This document shows, piece by piece, positions 43,798-52,260 of a stretch of 64,000 nt of DNA. Origin of the DNA: Thermogladius sp. (lineage in GTDB: Archaea; Thermoproteota; Thermoprotei_A; Sulfolobales; Desulfurococcaceae); NCBI GenBank assembly GCA_022759365.1, contig JAEMPJ010000001.1, forward strand, positions 1 to 64,000, in the 5' to 3' direction. The translations under genes were made by a program, and so were the position numbers. Every line of letters begins with the position of its first letter. Position 1 is the first letter of the stretch. A model generated the notes under the pieces. It saw nothing but the letters and a program-made list of their open reading frames with translations, did not search any database and was not told the origin of the DNA.

Positions 43798-44376
43798 TTG
43801 AGGATGATCATAGCACACGGCTTCAAGGGTCTCCCCCACACCGCACGAGACATATGCCTGGAGGCGATTAGAGTTGAAGCCGATGTAGTACACCTTGGGG
43901 GCGATGTCAAGAGTCCGAGGATAATAGAATACTTGGCGAGGGCCTGCGGGTTGAAGGTTCTGGGTTTCACGGGGCGGCTTGACAGCGGGCTTATTGTAAA
44001 AGCCTTGAAAGACTCCGGGGGTTACGTTGAGTCGACTCTCATAGAGTTCAAAGGCATAAGCGTGCTCAGCATCGGCTACAACCTTCAGCAGGAGAGGGTG
44101 AAAGGGGTGGAGAGGGCGGACCTGATCATAACCTACTTCAGCCCTATGGGGCTTAGAGTAGAGGGGGAAGATGCTCCTGGGAGCCCTATCATAGACTACC
44201 TCATCGAAAAGTGTAAACCACAGTATGTTATTGTGACGAGTTGCAGAACCACTTCTATTAGCGGTAGAATAATCTGCCTGGGCGAGGTAAGTCTAGGCTA
44301 CTACGTCATCGCTGACTTGGAGAAAGGCCGCCTGAACATAACCGCCCGGAGGATCATGGAGTATTTGCCTAGTTAA
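43798..44376 (+). CDS. Degenerate calcineurin-like phosphoesterase-fold protein
   Basis: A protein of about 190 residues whose order of motifs recalls a YfcE-type metallophosphoesterase: MIIAHGFKG in place of SDTHG, VVHLGGDV in place of HLGD, and LGFTGRLDSG in place of GNND. A terminal GHTH motif is missing. It may therefore be inactive or bind differently. TTG 43798 or ATG 43804 may be the start. It follows the nucleotidyltransferase gene by 1 bp, so they are translated as a pair. The fold assignment is an inference from these aligned motifs. Confidence 0.5.
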   Translation: MRMIIAHGFKGLPHTARDICLEAIRVEADVVHLGGDVKSPRIIEYLARACGLKVLGFTGRLDSGLIVKALKDSGGYVESTLIEFKGISVLSIGYNLQQERVKGVERADLIITYFSPMGLRVEGEDAPGSPIIDYLIEKCKPQYVIVTSCRTTSISGRIICLGEVSLGYYVIADLEKGRLNITARRIMEYLPS

Positions 44377-44386
44377 ATAAAGTTAT

Positions 44387-44397
44387 ATATACCTCTA
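44387..44397 (+). promoter_or_regulatory. A-box promoter of acdA
   Basis: AGTTATATATACC at 44386-44398 would start transcription near 44419, about 20 nt before TTG 44441, with GCGAGGTG at 44425-44432 as ribosome-binding site. Confidence 0.5.
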
Positions 44398-44440
44398 TGG
44401 ATAGGTGAAGCATGAAATGTAATAGCGAGGTGCTTACGGT

Positions 44441-45817
44441 TTGAGCTTGAGCAGGCTCTTCAACCCCAGAAGCATAGCTGTAATAGGGGCAAGCAGGAAC
44501 CCAGATAAAATCGGGCACGTCATACTGAGAAACCTAGTCGAATACGGCTACAAGGGCAAGATATACCCTGTCAACCCATCCGCGAATGAAATATTGGGTT
44601 TGAAAGCATACAAGAGCGTCCTGGAGATCGACGATGAAGTCGATGTAGCGATCATAGCGATACCCGCAGACAAGGTTCTAGAGGCTGCGGAGGAGTGCGG
44701 GAGGAAGGGTGTTAAATTCCTAGTCGTTATCACATCCGGCTTCTCAGAGGCTGGGAACGAGGAGGGTGAGAAGAAGCTGGTTGAAGTAGCTAGGAAGTAC
44801 GGTATGAGGGTGCTGGGGCCTAACATATTTGGTTACGCGTACACGCCCAGCAGGATCAACGCCACGTTCGGGACGAAGGACATTGCGGTGGGAGGAATAT
44901 CATTCTTGACGCAGAGCGGTGCCCTCGGGATCGCCCTAATGGGCTGGACGCTCATGGAGGAGCTGGGGATGGCTGCGCTTGTCAGCCTAGGCAACATGAG
45001 CGACCTTGATGCAACCGAGATATCGGATTACTTAGCAGACGATGAGAACACCAAGGTTATAACCATCTACTTGGAGGGGCTGAAGCCAGGTACCGGGAAG
45101 GCTTTTATTGAAAAAATGAGGAGGGTTGTGGCGAGGAAGCCCGTGATAGTTATTAAAGCGGGTAAATCCACAAGAGGGTCGATGGCCGCGGCAAGCCACA
45201 CTGGGAGTCTAGCCGGGAGTAGTAGGATCTATGAGGCGGCTTTCAAGCAAGCCGGCGTGCTAGAGGCGAGCACTGTCGAGGAGATGTTCGACTGGGCTAG
45301 GGCGTTCTCCCTACTCGAGATCCCGAGGGGGGATAAAACCGTCATCCTAACCAACGGCGGTGGTGTCGGCGTTCTGGCCACGGACGCGGCTGAAAAATAC
45401 AATATACCCCTAATCGACCCCAGCAACGAGCTGAAGAATAAGCTTAGGAAAGTGATGCCGTGGTATGGGAGCGTGAGGAACCCGATAGACTTGACGGGTG
45501 GGGCCCTCGTCGACAACTATGTTAAAGCGCTCGAAATACTAGAGGAGTCGGATGAAGTCGACAACATCATCCTACTCTACTGCAGGACAGCTGTCTTAGA
45601 CCCAATAGAGCTAGCTAAGACCCTCGCCGAGTTTAAAAAGAAGCTATCGAAGCCTATAGTCGCCGGTTTCGTCGGGGGCGCTGACGTACGGGAGGCTATA
45701 AGAATACTTAATAAGAATGGGATACCCACCTACCCGAGCCCCGAGAGAGCTGTCAGTAGCCTGGCAGCGATGCTAGAGTACAGGAGGATAAGAAGCAGGC
45801 TCGGGGGAGTCGCTTAG
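44441..45817 (+). CDS. acdA: Acyl-CoA synthetase (ADP-forming), alpha subunit
   Basis: A 458-residue alpha subunit with a CoA-binding domain (IAVIGASRNPDKIG at 12-25), a succinyl-CoA-ligase-like domain and His253 in ASHTGSLAGS as the phosphorylated residue. The enzyme converts acetyl-CoA or aryl/branched acyl-CoA to acid plus ATP, the main substrate-level phosphorylation step of peptide-fermenting archaea. The beta subunit is not adjacent, so it must lie elsewhere, as in several related genomes. TTG 44441 is the start. Confidence 0.9.
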   Translation: MSLSRLFNPRSIAVIGASRNPDKIGHVILRNLVEYGYKGKIYPVNPSANEILGLKAYKSVLEIDDEVDVAIIAIPADKVLEAAEECGRKGVKFLVVITSGFSEAGNEEGEKKLVEVARKYGMRVLGPNIFGYAYTPSRINATFGTKDIAVGGISFLTQSGALGIALMGWTLMEELGMAALVSLGNMSDLDATEISDYLADDENTKVITIYLEGLKPGTGKAFIEKMRRVVARKPVIVIKAGKSTRGSMAAASHTGSLAGSSRIYEAAFKQAGVLEASTVEEMFDWARAFSLLEIPRGDKTVILTNGGGVGVLATDAAEKYNIPLIDPSNELKNKLRKVMPWYGSVRNPIDLTGGALVDNYVKALEILEESDEVDNIILLYCRTAVLDPIELAKTLAEFKKKLSKPIVAGFVGGADVREAIRILNKNGIPTYPSPERAVSSLAAMLEYRRIRSRLGGVA

Positions 45818-45844
45818 TCTTAAGCTGGTCGGATGGAGCGATAC

Positions 45845-46627
45845 TTAAGACGACTCCTCGAGGCAACAGCTCAAGTCCACAGGTAACTCGAGGCTTCCGG
45901 CGACAACACTCCTCGAGGCGGGTTCCAGGAATATGTTGACCGCTTTGAACACGACGTTAGACCTGTAGGCTTCGACAACTGCTTTGCAGATTTTTTTGTC
46001 GACCCCGCAGTAGAACCTGAAACCAGTTGCCAACGGTATCCCCGCGATGAAGACAACCACTGCTCTCAGACCGCTTGAAGCCGCGTGCGCAAGTGCTAGT
46101 AACTGGCGCGCCCCACGGCTGGTGGGGGCATCAGGGTAGCCAGCTATCCTACCTCCGAGATCCATGACAGCGCTCTTTAATTCAACCAGGGTCTCAACAC
46201 CCCGGCATTCTACCAGGTAATCTATCACGCTATCCCCCAGCCTAACGTTCCTCTTAGCGAGCCGGCACCCATCCAGCCAGGGTATTAGACCCCTCTCGAC
46301 AAGCAACTCAAAACCCTTCTCCTGCAACCTCGTGTTGATTAGAGCGGCGTATAGGCCCTCTTCGACGCCAATAAGCTTAAGCCCTAGCCTACCACTCTCC
46401 GCGGGTATACAATACCCTTTCCTACCTTTCACAAGGTAGTCCTGTAGCCTCCCAGTGTTCCCCAGGTGGACTTCTCTCTCCACTCCGTCCACGAGAACCC
46501 TAACAGTGAACCTCGACTCCCTCCGGATAATAAGACAGCTTGTCAGCTCCCCTAATTCCATCAGCTGTATCAATGTACCACCGTTTAGGCATCGTAGTAA
46601 TTCCGTGCTAACGAGCATCCGCGCCAA
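45845..46627 (-). CDS. sfsA: SfsA family protein
   Basis: A 260-residue SfsA protein. VHLGNTGRLQDYL near residues 53-65 is the family motif, followed by the nuclease-like core DYLVECRGVETLVELKSAVMD and YPDAPTSRGARQL. Despite the bacterial name (sugar fermentation stimulation), the fold combines an OB-like and a PD-(D/E)XK-type nuclease domain. The gene lies 3 bp from the tRNA-binding protein gene, which favours a nucleic-acid role. Confidence 0.88.
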   Translation of the reverse strand: MARMLVSTELLRCLNGGTLIQLMELGELTSCLIIRRESRFTVRVLVDGVEREVHLGNTGRLQDYLVKGRKGYCIPAESGRLGLKLIGVEEGLYAALINTRLQEKGFELLVERGLIPWLDGCRLAKRNVRLGDSVIDYLVECRGVETLVELKSAVMDLGGRIAGYPDAPTSRGARQLLALAHAASSGLRAVVVFIAGIPLATGFRFYCGVDKKICKAVVEAYRSNVVFKAVNIFLEPASRSVVAGSLELPVDLSCCLEESS

Positions 46628-46630
46628 GCA

Positions 46631-46969
46631 TTACTTTATTTTACTCCCTGGGGCAACGGGCTTCTCCACAGTCAGTAAGACAGGTGGGTTTGTGTCTGTT
46701 GCGAGGAGCATGCCCTGGCTCTCTAATCCGAAGATTTTTCTCGGTTTAAGGTTTGCTACAACCACCACGTGCTTATTCAAAAACTCCTCGGGTTTAAAGT
46801 ATTCAGCTAGCCCCGCGATTATCTGCCTTTCCCCCAGCTCACCTAGGTCGACTATCAACTTAACTAGTTTCCTACTACCCTGAACCCTCTCAGCGTGTTT
46901 GACTACCCCGACCCTCAGATCCAGTTTAGCGAATTCATCGTATTCGACAATACCGCTCAAGCCTGGCAC
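46631..46969 (-). CDS. tRNA-binding-domain protein (Trbp111/MetG-beta type)
   Basis: A protein of about 112 residues with an OB-fold EMAP/Trbp111 domain: EFAKLDLRVGVV, KLVKLIVDLGELGERQIIAGLAEYF (read in sections) and VVVANLKPRKIFGLESQGMLL. These bind tRNA, as stand-alone factors or as an appended piece of methionyl-tRNA synthetase. The A-box near 46997 on the minus strand predicts a leaderless GTG start at 46969; the frame extends to 47011, but that part overlaps the promoter. The downstream taw3 gene ends only 6 bp beyond. Confidence 0.82.
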   Translation of the reverse strand: MPGLSGIVEYDEFAKLDLRVGVVKHAERVQGSRKLVKLIVDLGELGERQIIAGLAEYFKPEEFLNKHVVVVANLKPRKIFGLESQGMLLATDTNPPVLLTVEKPVAPGSKIK

Positions 46970-47017
46970 CAGGAGAAGATATACGGTAAGCGTTAAAATA
47001 TTCTCCCTCAAGCGATG

Positions 47018-47767
47018 CTAACGTAGTTCAGTCATCTTCTCGATCCTATCCACGAAATCCCCTAGACCTTTCTCCCTTGCCATCTCGGCAAAAATTTCGA
47101 TAGGCTTCTTCTTAAGCAATCCTTCGCGTTGCCTAACATCATTTAAGACCTCCTCGTCTACGGAGCGAGGGAGATATTTGCTGGCCACCTCGTACAGCCT
47201 GTTCAACATCAGTTTACCGTACAGGAGTATCTCGTTAGCTTTCTCAACCAGCAAACCGATATCCCTGGTCTCAAGGATGTTAGTAGCGTCCCCTATGAAA
47301 GTGCTGAACCTTACGCCTGTCGTCAACTCTATTATCACCCCCTTATACTTGTTCAAGCTCAGTATCCCGCTATGCTTGTAGCCTGACATCCTCGCTACCT
47401 TAAGCAAGTAAGTTGCTGTCCGAATATTCCTCGCAGACAAGTGTACTATGGGGCCCGTTGCGTTAAGCCACAGCCTCCTCACAACCGGTTTCTTGAGCAA
47501 GAGGGCTAGCTCGCCTGGTTTCACAGGGACGTGGGTTTTCAACACTATACTACCCTCATCTCTACTCCACGGGTAGACTGAGTCGCTCACCACTATTCTA
47601 CCGCTACAGCTACTCAAGGTGTAGACATCTCTATCAAGGTTGAACAAGATGAGGACTGGCAGGAGGTCTTTATCTAGATACCCTATCTCCAAATCCTCCC
47701 ACAACCTAGACCATAACCGTCTCTTAAACATCAACCACGATTTTTCGTCCACAACCAACTTGATCAC
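47018..47767 (-). CDS. taw3: tRNA wybutosine-synthesis methyltransferase Taw3
   Basis: A 249-residue TYW3-like SAM methyltransferase. LSSCSGRIVVSD near residues 51-62 and GPIVHLSARN near 105-114 are its signatures, with SGYKHSGILS near 129-138. It methylates a wyosine intermediate at position 37 of tRNA-Phe. It sits next to tRNA-binding, SfsA and DtdA genes, giving a tRNA-quality neighbourhood. It is divergent from dtdA. Confidence 0.9.
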   Translation of the reverse strand: MIKLVVDEKSWLMFKRRLWSRLWEDLEIGYLDKDLLPVLILFNLDRDVYTLSSCSGRIVVSDSVYPWSRDEGSIVLKTHVPVKPGELALLLKKPVVRRLWLNATGPIVHLSARNIRTATYLLKVARMSGYKHSGILSLNKYKGVIIELTTGVRFSTFIGDATNILETRDIGLLVEKANEILLYGKLMLNRLYEVASKYLPRSVDEEVLNDVRQREGLLKKKPIEIFAEMAREKGLGDFVDRIEKMTELR

Positions 47768-47823
47768 TTTATTTAAAAACTCAATTCTTGTTTAAGGATA
47801 TTAATTAAACCCGTGGTGTCCTC

Positions 47824-48636
47824 TTGATAGGGATAGTCTACAGCCTGGTTGACCCTGCGGGGAGAGGAGCCGCTAGAATACTCGCTGAAAACGGCTTCTC
47901 ACCATCGAATTGCGGTGGGGTGGAGTGCTGGTCGAGACCAGGTGTACTTCTAGCAGGGTTTAGGGAGGATGTAATAGAGTTCGACTTCTTGGATAACCTC
48001 CTGCGCGATGTAGAATACTACGTGGTTCTATCGAGGCACACCTCCCAGGCGGGGGTGAAAAGCTATACTGTCCACCACACAGGCAACTTCGGTAGAGAGG
48101 CGTTGTATGGCGGTAAACCCGGTGAGCTGGGGATAGCGAACCCGAGGGTAGCGTTCACCCTGCTGAAAGAGCTTGTGAGGCAGGCGGAAGCCAAGGGGAG
48201 GCTAGGGGAATTCAAGGTGAGCTACGAGGCAACACACCACGGGCCTACTAGTCTAAGCAAGCCAATTACCTTTATAGAGATCGGTAGTTCGATGAGCGAG
48301 TGGGTTGACGATGTAAACCACCGGGTCTTAGCTGAGAGTGTCCTCCATCTAATCAACGAGGGTGTTTCAGACTGTAAACCCGCGATAGGTGTTGGTGGAG
48401 GCCATTATCCATGGAAGCTTACAGAATACGCGCTTAGAGAGAATGTCTGCTTCGGGCATATAATCCCGAAGTACGCGCTCGACCTATTAGACCAGGGTAC
48501 CCTCAGACAAATGGTTGAGAGAACATATGGCGGTGTTGAATTGATTGTCGTCGAGAAGAAGGGTACAAGGATCGAGCACAGAGAGATAATCGAGGAGTTT
48601 GCCAGGGAGAACGGGCTAGCCGTCCGCTACATTTAG
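47824..48636 (+). CDS. dtdA: D-aminoacyl-tRNA deacylase
   Basis: A 270-residue archaeal DTD2-type deacylase. VLSRHTSQAGVKSYTVHHTGN near residues 74-94 (in two parts), SYEATHHGPTSL near 138-149 and GVGGGHYPWKLTEYAL near 193-208 are the characteristic motifs. The enzyme removes D-amino acids mistakenly attached to tRNA. TTG 47824 is the start. The A/T-rich TTAAGGATATTAATTAAAC stretch near 47794-47812 contains its likely promoter. Confidence 0.93.
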   Translation: MIGIVYSLVDPAGRGAARILAENGFSPSNCGGVECWSRPGVLLAGFREDVIEFDFLDNLLRDVEYYVVLSRHTSQAGVKSYTVHHTGNFGREALYGGKPGELGIANPRVAFTLLKELVRQAEAKGRLGEFKVSYEATHHGPTSLSKPITFIEIGSSMSEWVDDVNHRVLAESVLHLINEGVSDCKPAIGVGGGHYPWKLTEYALRENVCFGHIIPKYALDLLDQGTLRQMVERTYGGVELIVVEKKGTRIEHREIIEEFARENGLAVRYI

Positions 48637-48667
48637 AAACGGTTTTCTAAAGCCACCACTGCTAAAA

Positions 48668-49714
48668 CTAGACCGGGGGCAGCTTAACGGGTATATCCTC
48701 GAACTGCGTTCTCGCAAGTTTCTTCCACACCAGCCTCAGCGTCACCCCTTCAGGCATGAGATTGAGGGGGATCTTAATGGATTCCTCAACTATCTCCCCT
48801 GGAGAAGGCGGCTTAATCTTCTTAACGCTCTTAACGAAGCCTTTATCGAGAACCACGAGCATCGCTTCATCAGGGGTGGCATCGCCTTCATTAGTTATCT
48901 TCAGCGATATGTTTACTTCGTTACCTGATCTCATAGGGGTTATGCTCGCTAGCTTTAAAGTAGGCTTTCTCAAACTAAGCTTTTTCGATAACAAGCCCAA
49001 GACAAAGAAGGGGTTGCCGCCTCCTGAATTGGATCCCTCGCGGCTTATTTCGAGGTACCCGCAATACGAGTTATCCAATTGGATGTTCGCTAATCCTTTA
49101 ACGAGTATCCTTCTCTGATTAGAACCGTTAGATAGGGTGACTGGGACTGGTGCTGGCGAGAAAGAGATCAGGTCTACTAGTGAATCCTCGTCTACGCAAA
49201 CATCGGTCATAGAATACCTCTCACCTTCACCGACGAGGAGGAGCCCGGTGTAGTATTTCATCCTCGTGTAAGCGTCGAAGTGGGAGTACGCTACAATGAA
49301 GCCCACCGCTCTCAGGTTTATGCTTCCCCCGCCTTCATGCCTAATGGTCATATGTATGCGTGCTTTATTCATTGATTCCGGCGTGTTCAAAATGCTTTTG
49401 ACATCGTAGATCAATTTATGGAGGTAGTTTTCACCTACTCTCACCGTGACGGCCGGCTTAAACTCCTTCGACACACTCACGCCGTTGACTCTGACTTTCC
49501 AGTCGATGTGTCTATCACGCGACTCTACAAGTAGCTCTAGCACTGCCTGCTCCGTTGGAACGCCCAACGGCCTAGGTACATCCAGCGTATAACTCAACTT
49601 GGAGGACTCCGAGTGAGTTAACGTTTTGCTTATTTCTGCGAAAGTGTAGTAGAGGTCTGCGTTAAAACTCCCTTTGTAGACCTCGCTGAGAATGCCGGCT
49701 GGCAATAACCCCAC
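48668..49714 (-). CDS. Hypothetical protein with CARDB-like C-terminal domain
   Basis: A 348-residue beta-rich protein. Residues about 255-345 (PTLKLASITPMRSGNEVNISLKI read in two parts, followed by TNEGDATPDEAML) look like a CARDB/Ig-like adhesion domain. The first 230 residues are unassigned. No clear signal peptide is present, although such domains are usually external. It is a single gene convergent with dtdA. The region upstream of 49714 contains a TTTAATAG A-box-like element on the minus strand. Confidence 0.6.
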   Translation of the reverse strand: MGLLPAGILSEVYKGSFNADLYYTFAEISKTLTHSESSKLSYTLDVPRPLGVPTEQAVLELLVESRDRHIDWKVRVNGVSVSKEFKPAVTVRVGENYLHKLIYDVKSILNTPESMNKARIHMTIRHEGGGSINLRAVGFIVAYSHFDAYTRMKYYTGLLLVGEGERYSMTDVCVDEDSLVDLISFSPAPVPVTLSNGSNQRRILVKGLANIQLDNSYCGYLEISREGSNSGGGNPFFVLGLLSKKLSLRKPTLKLASITPMRSGNEVNISLKITNEGDATPDEAMLVVLDKGFVKSVKKIKPPSPGEIVEESIKIPLNLMPEGVTLRLVWKKLARTQFEDIPVKLPPV

Positions 49715-49756
49715 CTAGAGCACTATTAAAGCAGGCTTAGTTAATAGCTTTCAACC

Positions 49757-49768
49757 AAATATAGTTAA
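49757..49768 (+). promoter_or_regulatory. A-box upstream of C/D-box RNA candidate
   Basis: AAATATAGTTAAAC at 49757-49770 would place a start near 49790, eight bases before box C at 49798. Confidence 0.4.
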
Positions 49769-49789
49769 ACCAGGTGAGGAGCGTTCTCT

Positions 49790-49858
49790 TTCAAGCGATG
49801 ATGACGCCCTGCCGCTAAGGAGCTTAGGCGATGCTGTGAATTGAACCCCTGGCTGATT
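49790..49858 (+). ncRNA. C/D-box sRNA candidate with tRNA T-arm complementarity
   Basis: Box C ATGATGA (49798-49804) is followed by a 10-nt guide and a D'-like CTAA, a degenerate C' (ATGCTGT, 49831-49837) and box D CTGA (49853-49856). The 12 nt before D, TTGAACCCCTGG, are complementary to CCAGGGGTTCAA, a typical tRNA T-stem/loop start. The boxes are less regular than in the other candidates. It ends beside the stop codon of the YkgJ-type gene on the opposite strand. Promoter placement supports it. Confidence 0.45.
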
Positions 49859-50433
49859 CACCAAACTTTCTCCAAGGCCTCTAAATCCCAATGCCAACTC
49901 TCACCGTTCTCACATACCTCGTCGAGAGCTTTCTCAAGTGCTTCAACCGGCTCATAGCCCTCTTCCATTATCAGCCTTGTTAACACTCTATAACTCTCTT
50001 TGACCTCCTCGTAGTAGAGTTTAAGTAAGTTCCAAGGCGGGTCGATCAAAGGTCCTCTCCCCACACTAGGGCATATACTTGAAACCGAGACTCTACTAGG
50101 ATCCCCAGGTGATACAGGTAGGAATGGGAATAGCCTGCATCTCATAGGTCTCGCCGGGTAGATCGAGCAGGTTGGTAGCTTACCCTTAAACTCTAGGAAG
50201 ACGCACTTGTTATCTATCCCCCTTAGAACCGGTATCGGGAGGTAGTCGGCTACAACCACGTATATGTACCTGCCCGCCAGCTCCCTCCAGCTCACACCTT
50301 TAAACTTGGCTATCCGGCAGACGTCGAAGATCGTTAGAGAGACATTTGGGCCGCTTGAGCAACAGACCCCGCTTCTACCACACTTGAACCTAACCTTGTC
50401 ACCCGGCTTAAGGATCATGTTACCCAAGTCCAC
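49858..50433 (-). CDS. YkgJ-family cysteine-cluster protein
   Basis: A 191-residue protein of the YkgJ (UPF0153) family. Cysteines occur in FKCGRSGVCCSSG (residues 17-29), CVFLEFKGKLPTCSIYPARP, MRCRLFPF near 97-104 and SICP near 118-121, as expected for a metal or Fe-S cluster. YkgJ proteins are poorly understood. A 51-residue Cys-rich gene directly upstream likely belongs to the same transcript. It lies between the sRNA candidate and that small gene. Confidence 0.82.
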   Translation of the reverse strand: MDLGNMILKPGDKVRFKCGRSGVCCSSGPNVSLTIFDVCRIAKFKGVSWRELAGRYIYVVVADYLPIPVLRGIDNKCVFLEFKGKLPTCSIYPARPMRCRLFPFLPVSPGDPSRVSVSSICPSVGRGPLIDPPWNLLKLYYEEVKESYRVLTRLIMEEGYEPVEALEKALDEVCENGESWHWDLEALEKVW

Positions 50434-50443
50434 TACCCCGTTT

Positions 50444-50599
50444 TCACGGTTTCTTAACCTTCCTCAACGGGCAGAAGCCTCTAAGCGGGCAAGTGGAACA
50501 CGAGCATTCGCTGAGAGAGTTTAAGGTGTATTGAATTATAATGTCGTCGTCAACGATCAGCCCTTTGACATCCTTCTTATCCTTACCTTTTGACGCCAA
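50444..50599 (-). CDS. Small cysteine-cluster protein
   Basis: A 51-residue frame starting TTG 50599 (LASKGKDKKDVKGL) and ending TGA 50444. Its C-terminal part, ECSCSTCPLRGFCPL, has C32, C34, C37 and C43, a C-x-C-x2-C-x5-C arrangement suited to one Fe-S or zinc site. GGAAGGCGG precedes the start at a sensible distance, and AATTAAATG on the minus strand near 50619-50627 may be its A-box. It ends 10 bp before the YkgJ gene, itself a cysteine-cluster protein. It resembles the cysteine tails of Cas4-like or iron-sulfur proteins only superficially. Confidence 0.55.
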   Translation of the reverse strand: MASKGKDKKDVKGLIVDDDIIIQYTLNSLSECSCSTCPLRGFCPLRKVKKP

Positions 50600-50638
50600 T
50601 GAAACCGCCTTCCCAAGTCATTTAATTGTCTACGCCGG

Positions 50639-52258
50639 TTATAGTTCTATTGGAAAATACTTCTCTACAACATATCCTGGGTTGCCCCTGATTATCCTCA
50701 TAGCATAGGGGAGATTCTCCAGGACTAGGTCAGGCGTGACTCCGTCTTCACCTATAGTCTCTGCGGCGAGGTCCCCTGCCAACCCATGCACTAGGACACC
50801 CATCCTCAATGAGGCGCCTGGATCTCTTAACCCCACCCCGTAGACCCCTGCTATCACACCGACTAAGACGTCGCCCATACCGGCCTTGGCCATCCCTGGG
50901 TTACCTGTGAGATTGACGTACGTCCTCCCATCAGGGTAGGCTATTATGCTCCGCGCGGTTTTCAAGACGAGGTAAGTGTTGAAACCCTTTGCAAACTCCT
51001 GGACAACCCTGATCGGGTTCTCCTCGATCTCTTTAAGCGACATGCCTGTCAGCCTTGAGAACTCCCCTGGGTGGGGTGTTAGTATGGTCGGGTAAAGCCT
51101 CTTCTTCAAAACCTCTATGTTCCCCGATAGAGCTGTTAAACCGTCCCCGTCGACGATAACAGGGGTCTTAACGCTCTCCACCACCTTCACGACGAGCTCC
51201 ATTGTTTCCCGGTTGGTCGACAGACCCGGGCCCACCGCGACTATGTCTATCCCCGCTTCCTCTACTAAACCCAGGATGTTTTCTAGGTTGGAATACGAGA
51301 TAGAGCCTTCGCTCGTCTCCTCCATCGGAATGTACACCACCTCGCTCGACTTGCTCGCTAGAGCGGGAATAATCGACTTGGGGGCTGCTAGCCGTGCGTA
51401 TCCGCCTCCGACGGCTAGGAAGGATTGGGATGCATAATAGGGTGCCCCGTAGTAGTATCTAGACCCAGCTATCAGCAGGTATTTGCCGAAAACCCCTTTG
51501 TGACCCCACTTAACTCTCTCAGGGAGTTGTAGCGGGTAATTAAGCTCCACCCTAATATCGTTGGAGTCGAGTAGGCTAGGCGGGTAGGAGAGCCTCGAGA
51601 CATATAGCTTCCCGCAGTAGTATGCCCCCGGGTAAAGGATATTCCCGTACTTGGGTAGCCCAAATGTCACTGTCACACTACTCCTGACAGCGACACCCTC
51701 GACACGCCCGTTGTCGGGGTTGACCCCCGAGGCTATGTCCACGCTTACAACGGGTTTCCCAGAGCTATTGATCAGCTCCACAACCCTCCTCCGGTAGTCC
51801 TTGATCTCCCCTTTCAAACCTATCCCGAAGAGCCCGACTATCAGGACATCCGCGGTTTGGATCAGATCCTCCAATACTCGGGTAGATGCTTCGTCGGCAA
51901 CATAGCTTATGCTCACCCCCATGTTCTTCAGCAACTCCAGGTTTCTCGCCGCTAGTGGTGTGGCCTTCGCCAGTTCGCCGACGACGACAACACCCACTTT
52001 TGCCCCAGCGGAATAAAGCCTTCTAGCCGCGACTAGCGCATCCCCTCCATTGTTCCCAGTTCCAGCAACCACCAGGTAGTTTTTGTCGAGACCGTACTCC
52101 CTCCTAGCAACCTCGTAGACAGCTGAACCAGCATCCTCCATTAGAAGCTCGGGGTTTACACCATACTCCCTGGAAGCCTTCTCATCCATCTCCCTAGCTT
52201 GCTCCGCGCTCACGATTTTAAGGAATCTTCTCAAGGCCGCACACTGTGTTAAAAACAA
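50639..52258 (-). CDS. nnr: Bifunctional NAD(P)H-hydrate repair enzyme Nnr
   Basis: A 539-residue fusion protein. The N-terminal half (about 10-220) is the NAD(P)HX epimerase (YjeF_N), with AGTGNNGGDALVAARRL near 66-82. The C-terminal half (about 230-520) is the ADP-dependent dehydratase, with ILTPHPGEFSRL near 396-407 and GMAKAGMGDVLVGVIAG near 457-473. It repairs hydrated NADH/NADPH, which forms readily at high temperature. It is the first enzyme of a short unit with the unknown gene at 52261. Confidence 0.94.
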   Translation of the reverse strand: MFLTQCAALRRFLKIVSAEQAREMDEKASREYGVNPELLMEDAGSAVYEVARREYGLDKNYLVVAGTGNNGGDALVAARRLYSAGAKVGVVVVGELAKATPLAARNLELLKNMGVSISYVADEASTRVLEDLIQTADVLIVGLFGIGLKGEIKDYRRRVVELINSSGKPVVSVDIASGVNPDNGRVEGVAVRSSVTVTFGLPKYGNILYPGAYYCGKLYVSRLSYPPSLLDSNDIRVELNYPLQLPERVKWGHKGVFGKYLLIAGSRYYYGAPYYASQSFLAVGGGYARLAAPKSIIPALASKSSEVVYIPMEETSEGSISYSNLENILGLVEEAGIDIVAVGPGLSTNRETMELVVKVVESVKTPVIVDGDGLTALSGNIEVLKKRLYPTILTPHPGEFSRLTGMSLKEIEENPIRVVQEFAKGFNTYLVLKTARSIIAYPDGRTYVNLTGNPGMAKAGMGDVLVGVIAGVYGVGLRDPGASLRMGVLVHGLAGDLAAETIGEDGVTPDLVLENLPYAMRIIRGNPGYVVEKYFPIEL

Positions 52259-52260
52259 TT

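Noticed and set aside
44441-45817. A complete fused ADP-forming acyl-CoA synthetase
   Set aside because: The gene stops after the alpha-subunit domains, and no ATP-grasp beta subunit follows.
49820-49858. tRNA-like T arm on the minus strand (CAGGGGTTCAATTC)
   Set aside because: No matching stem, acceptor or anticodon arm exists; it is better explained as the guide of the C/D candidate.
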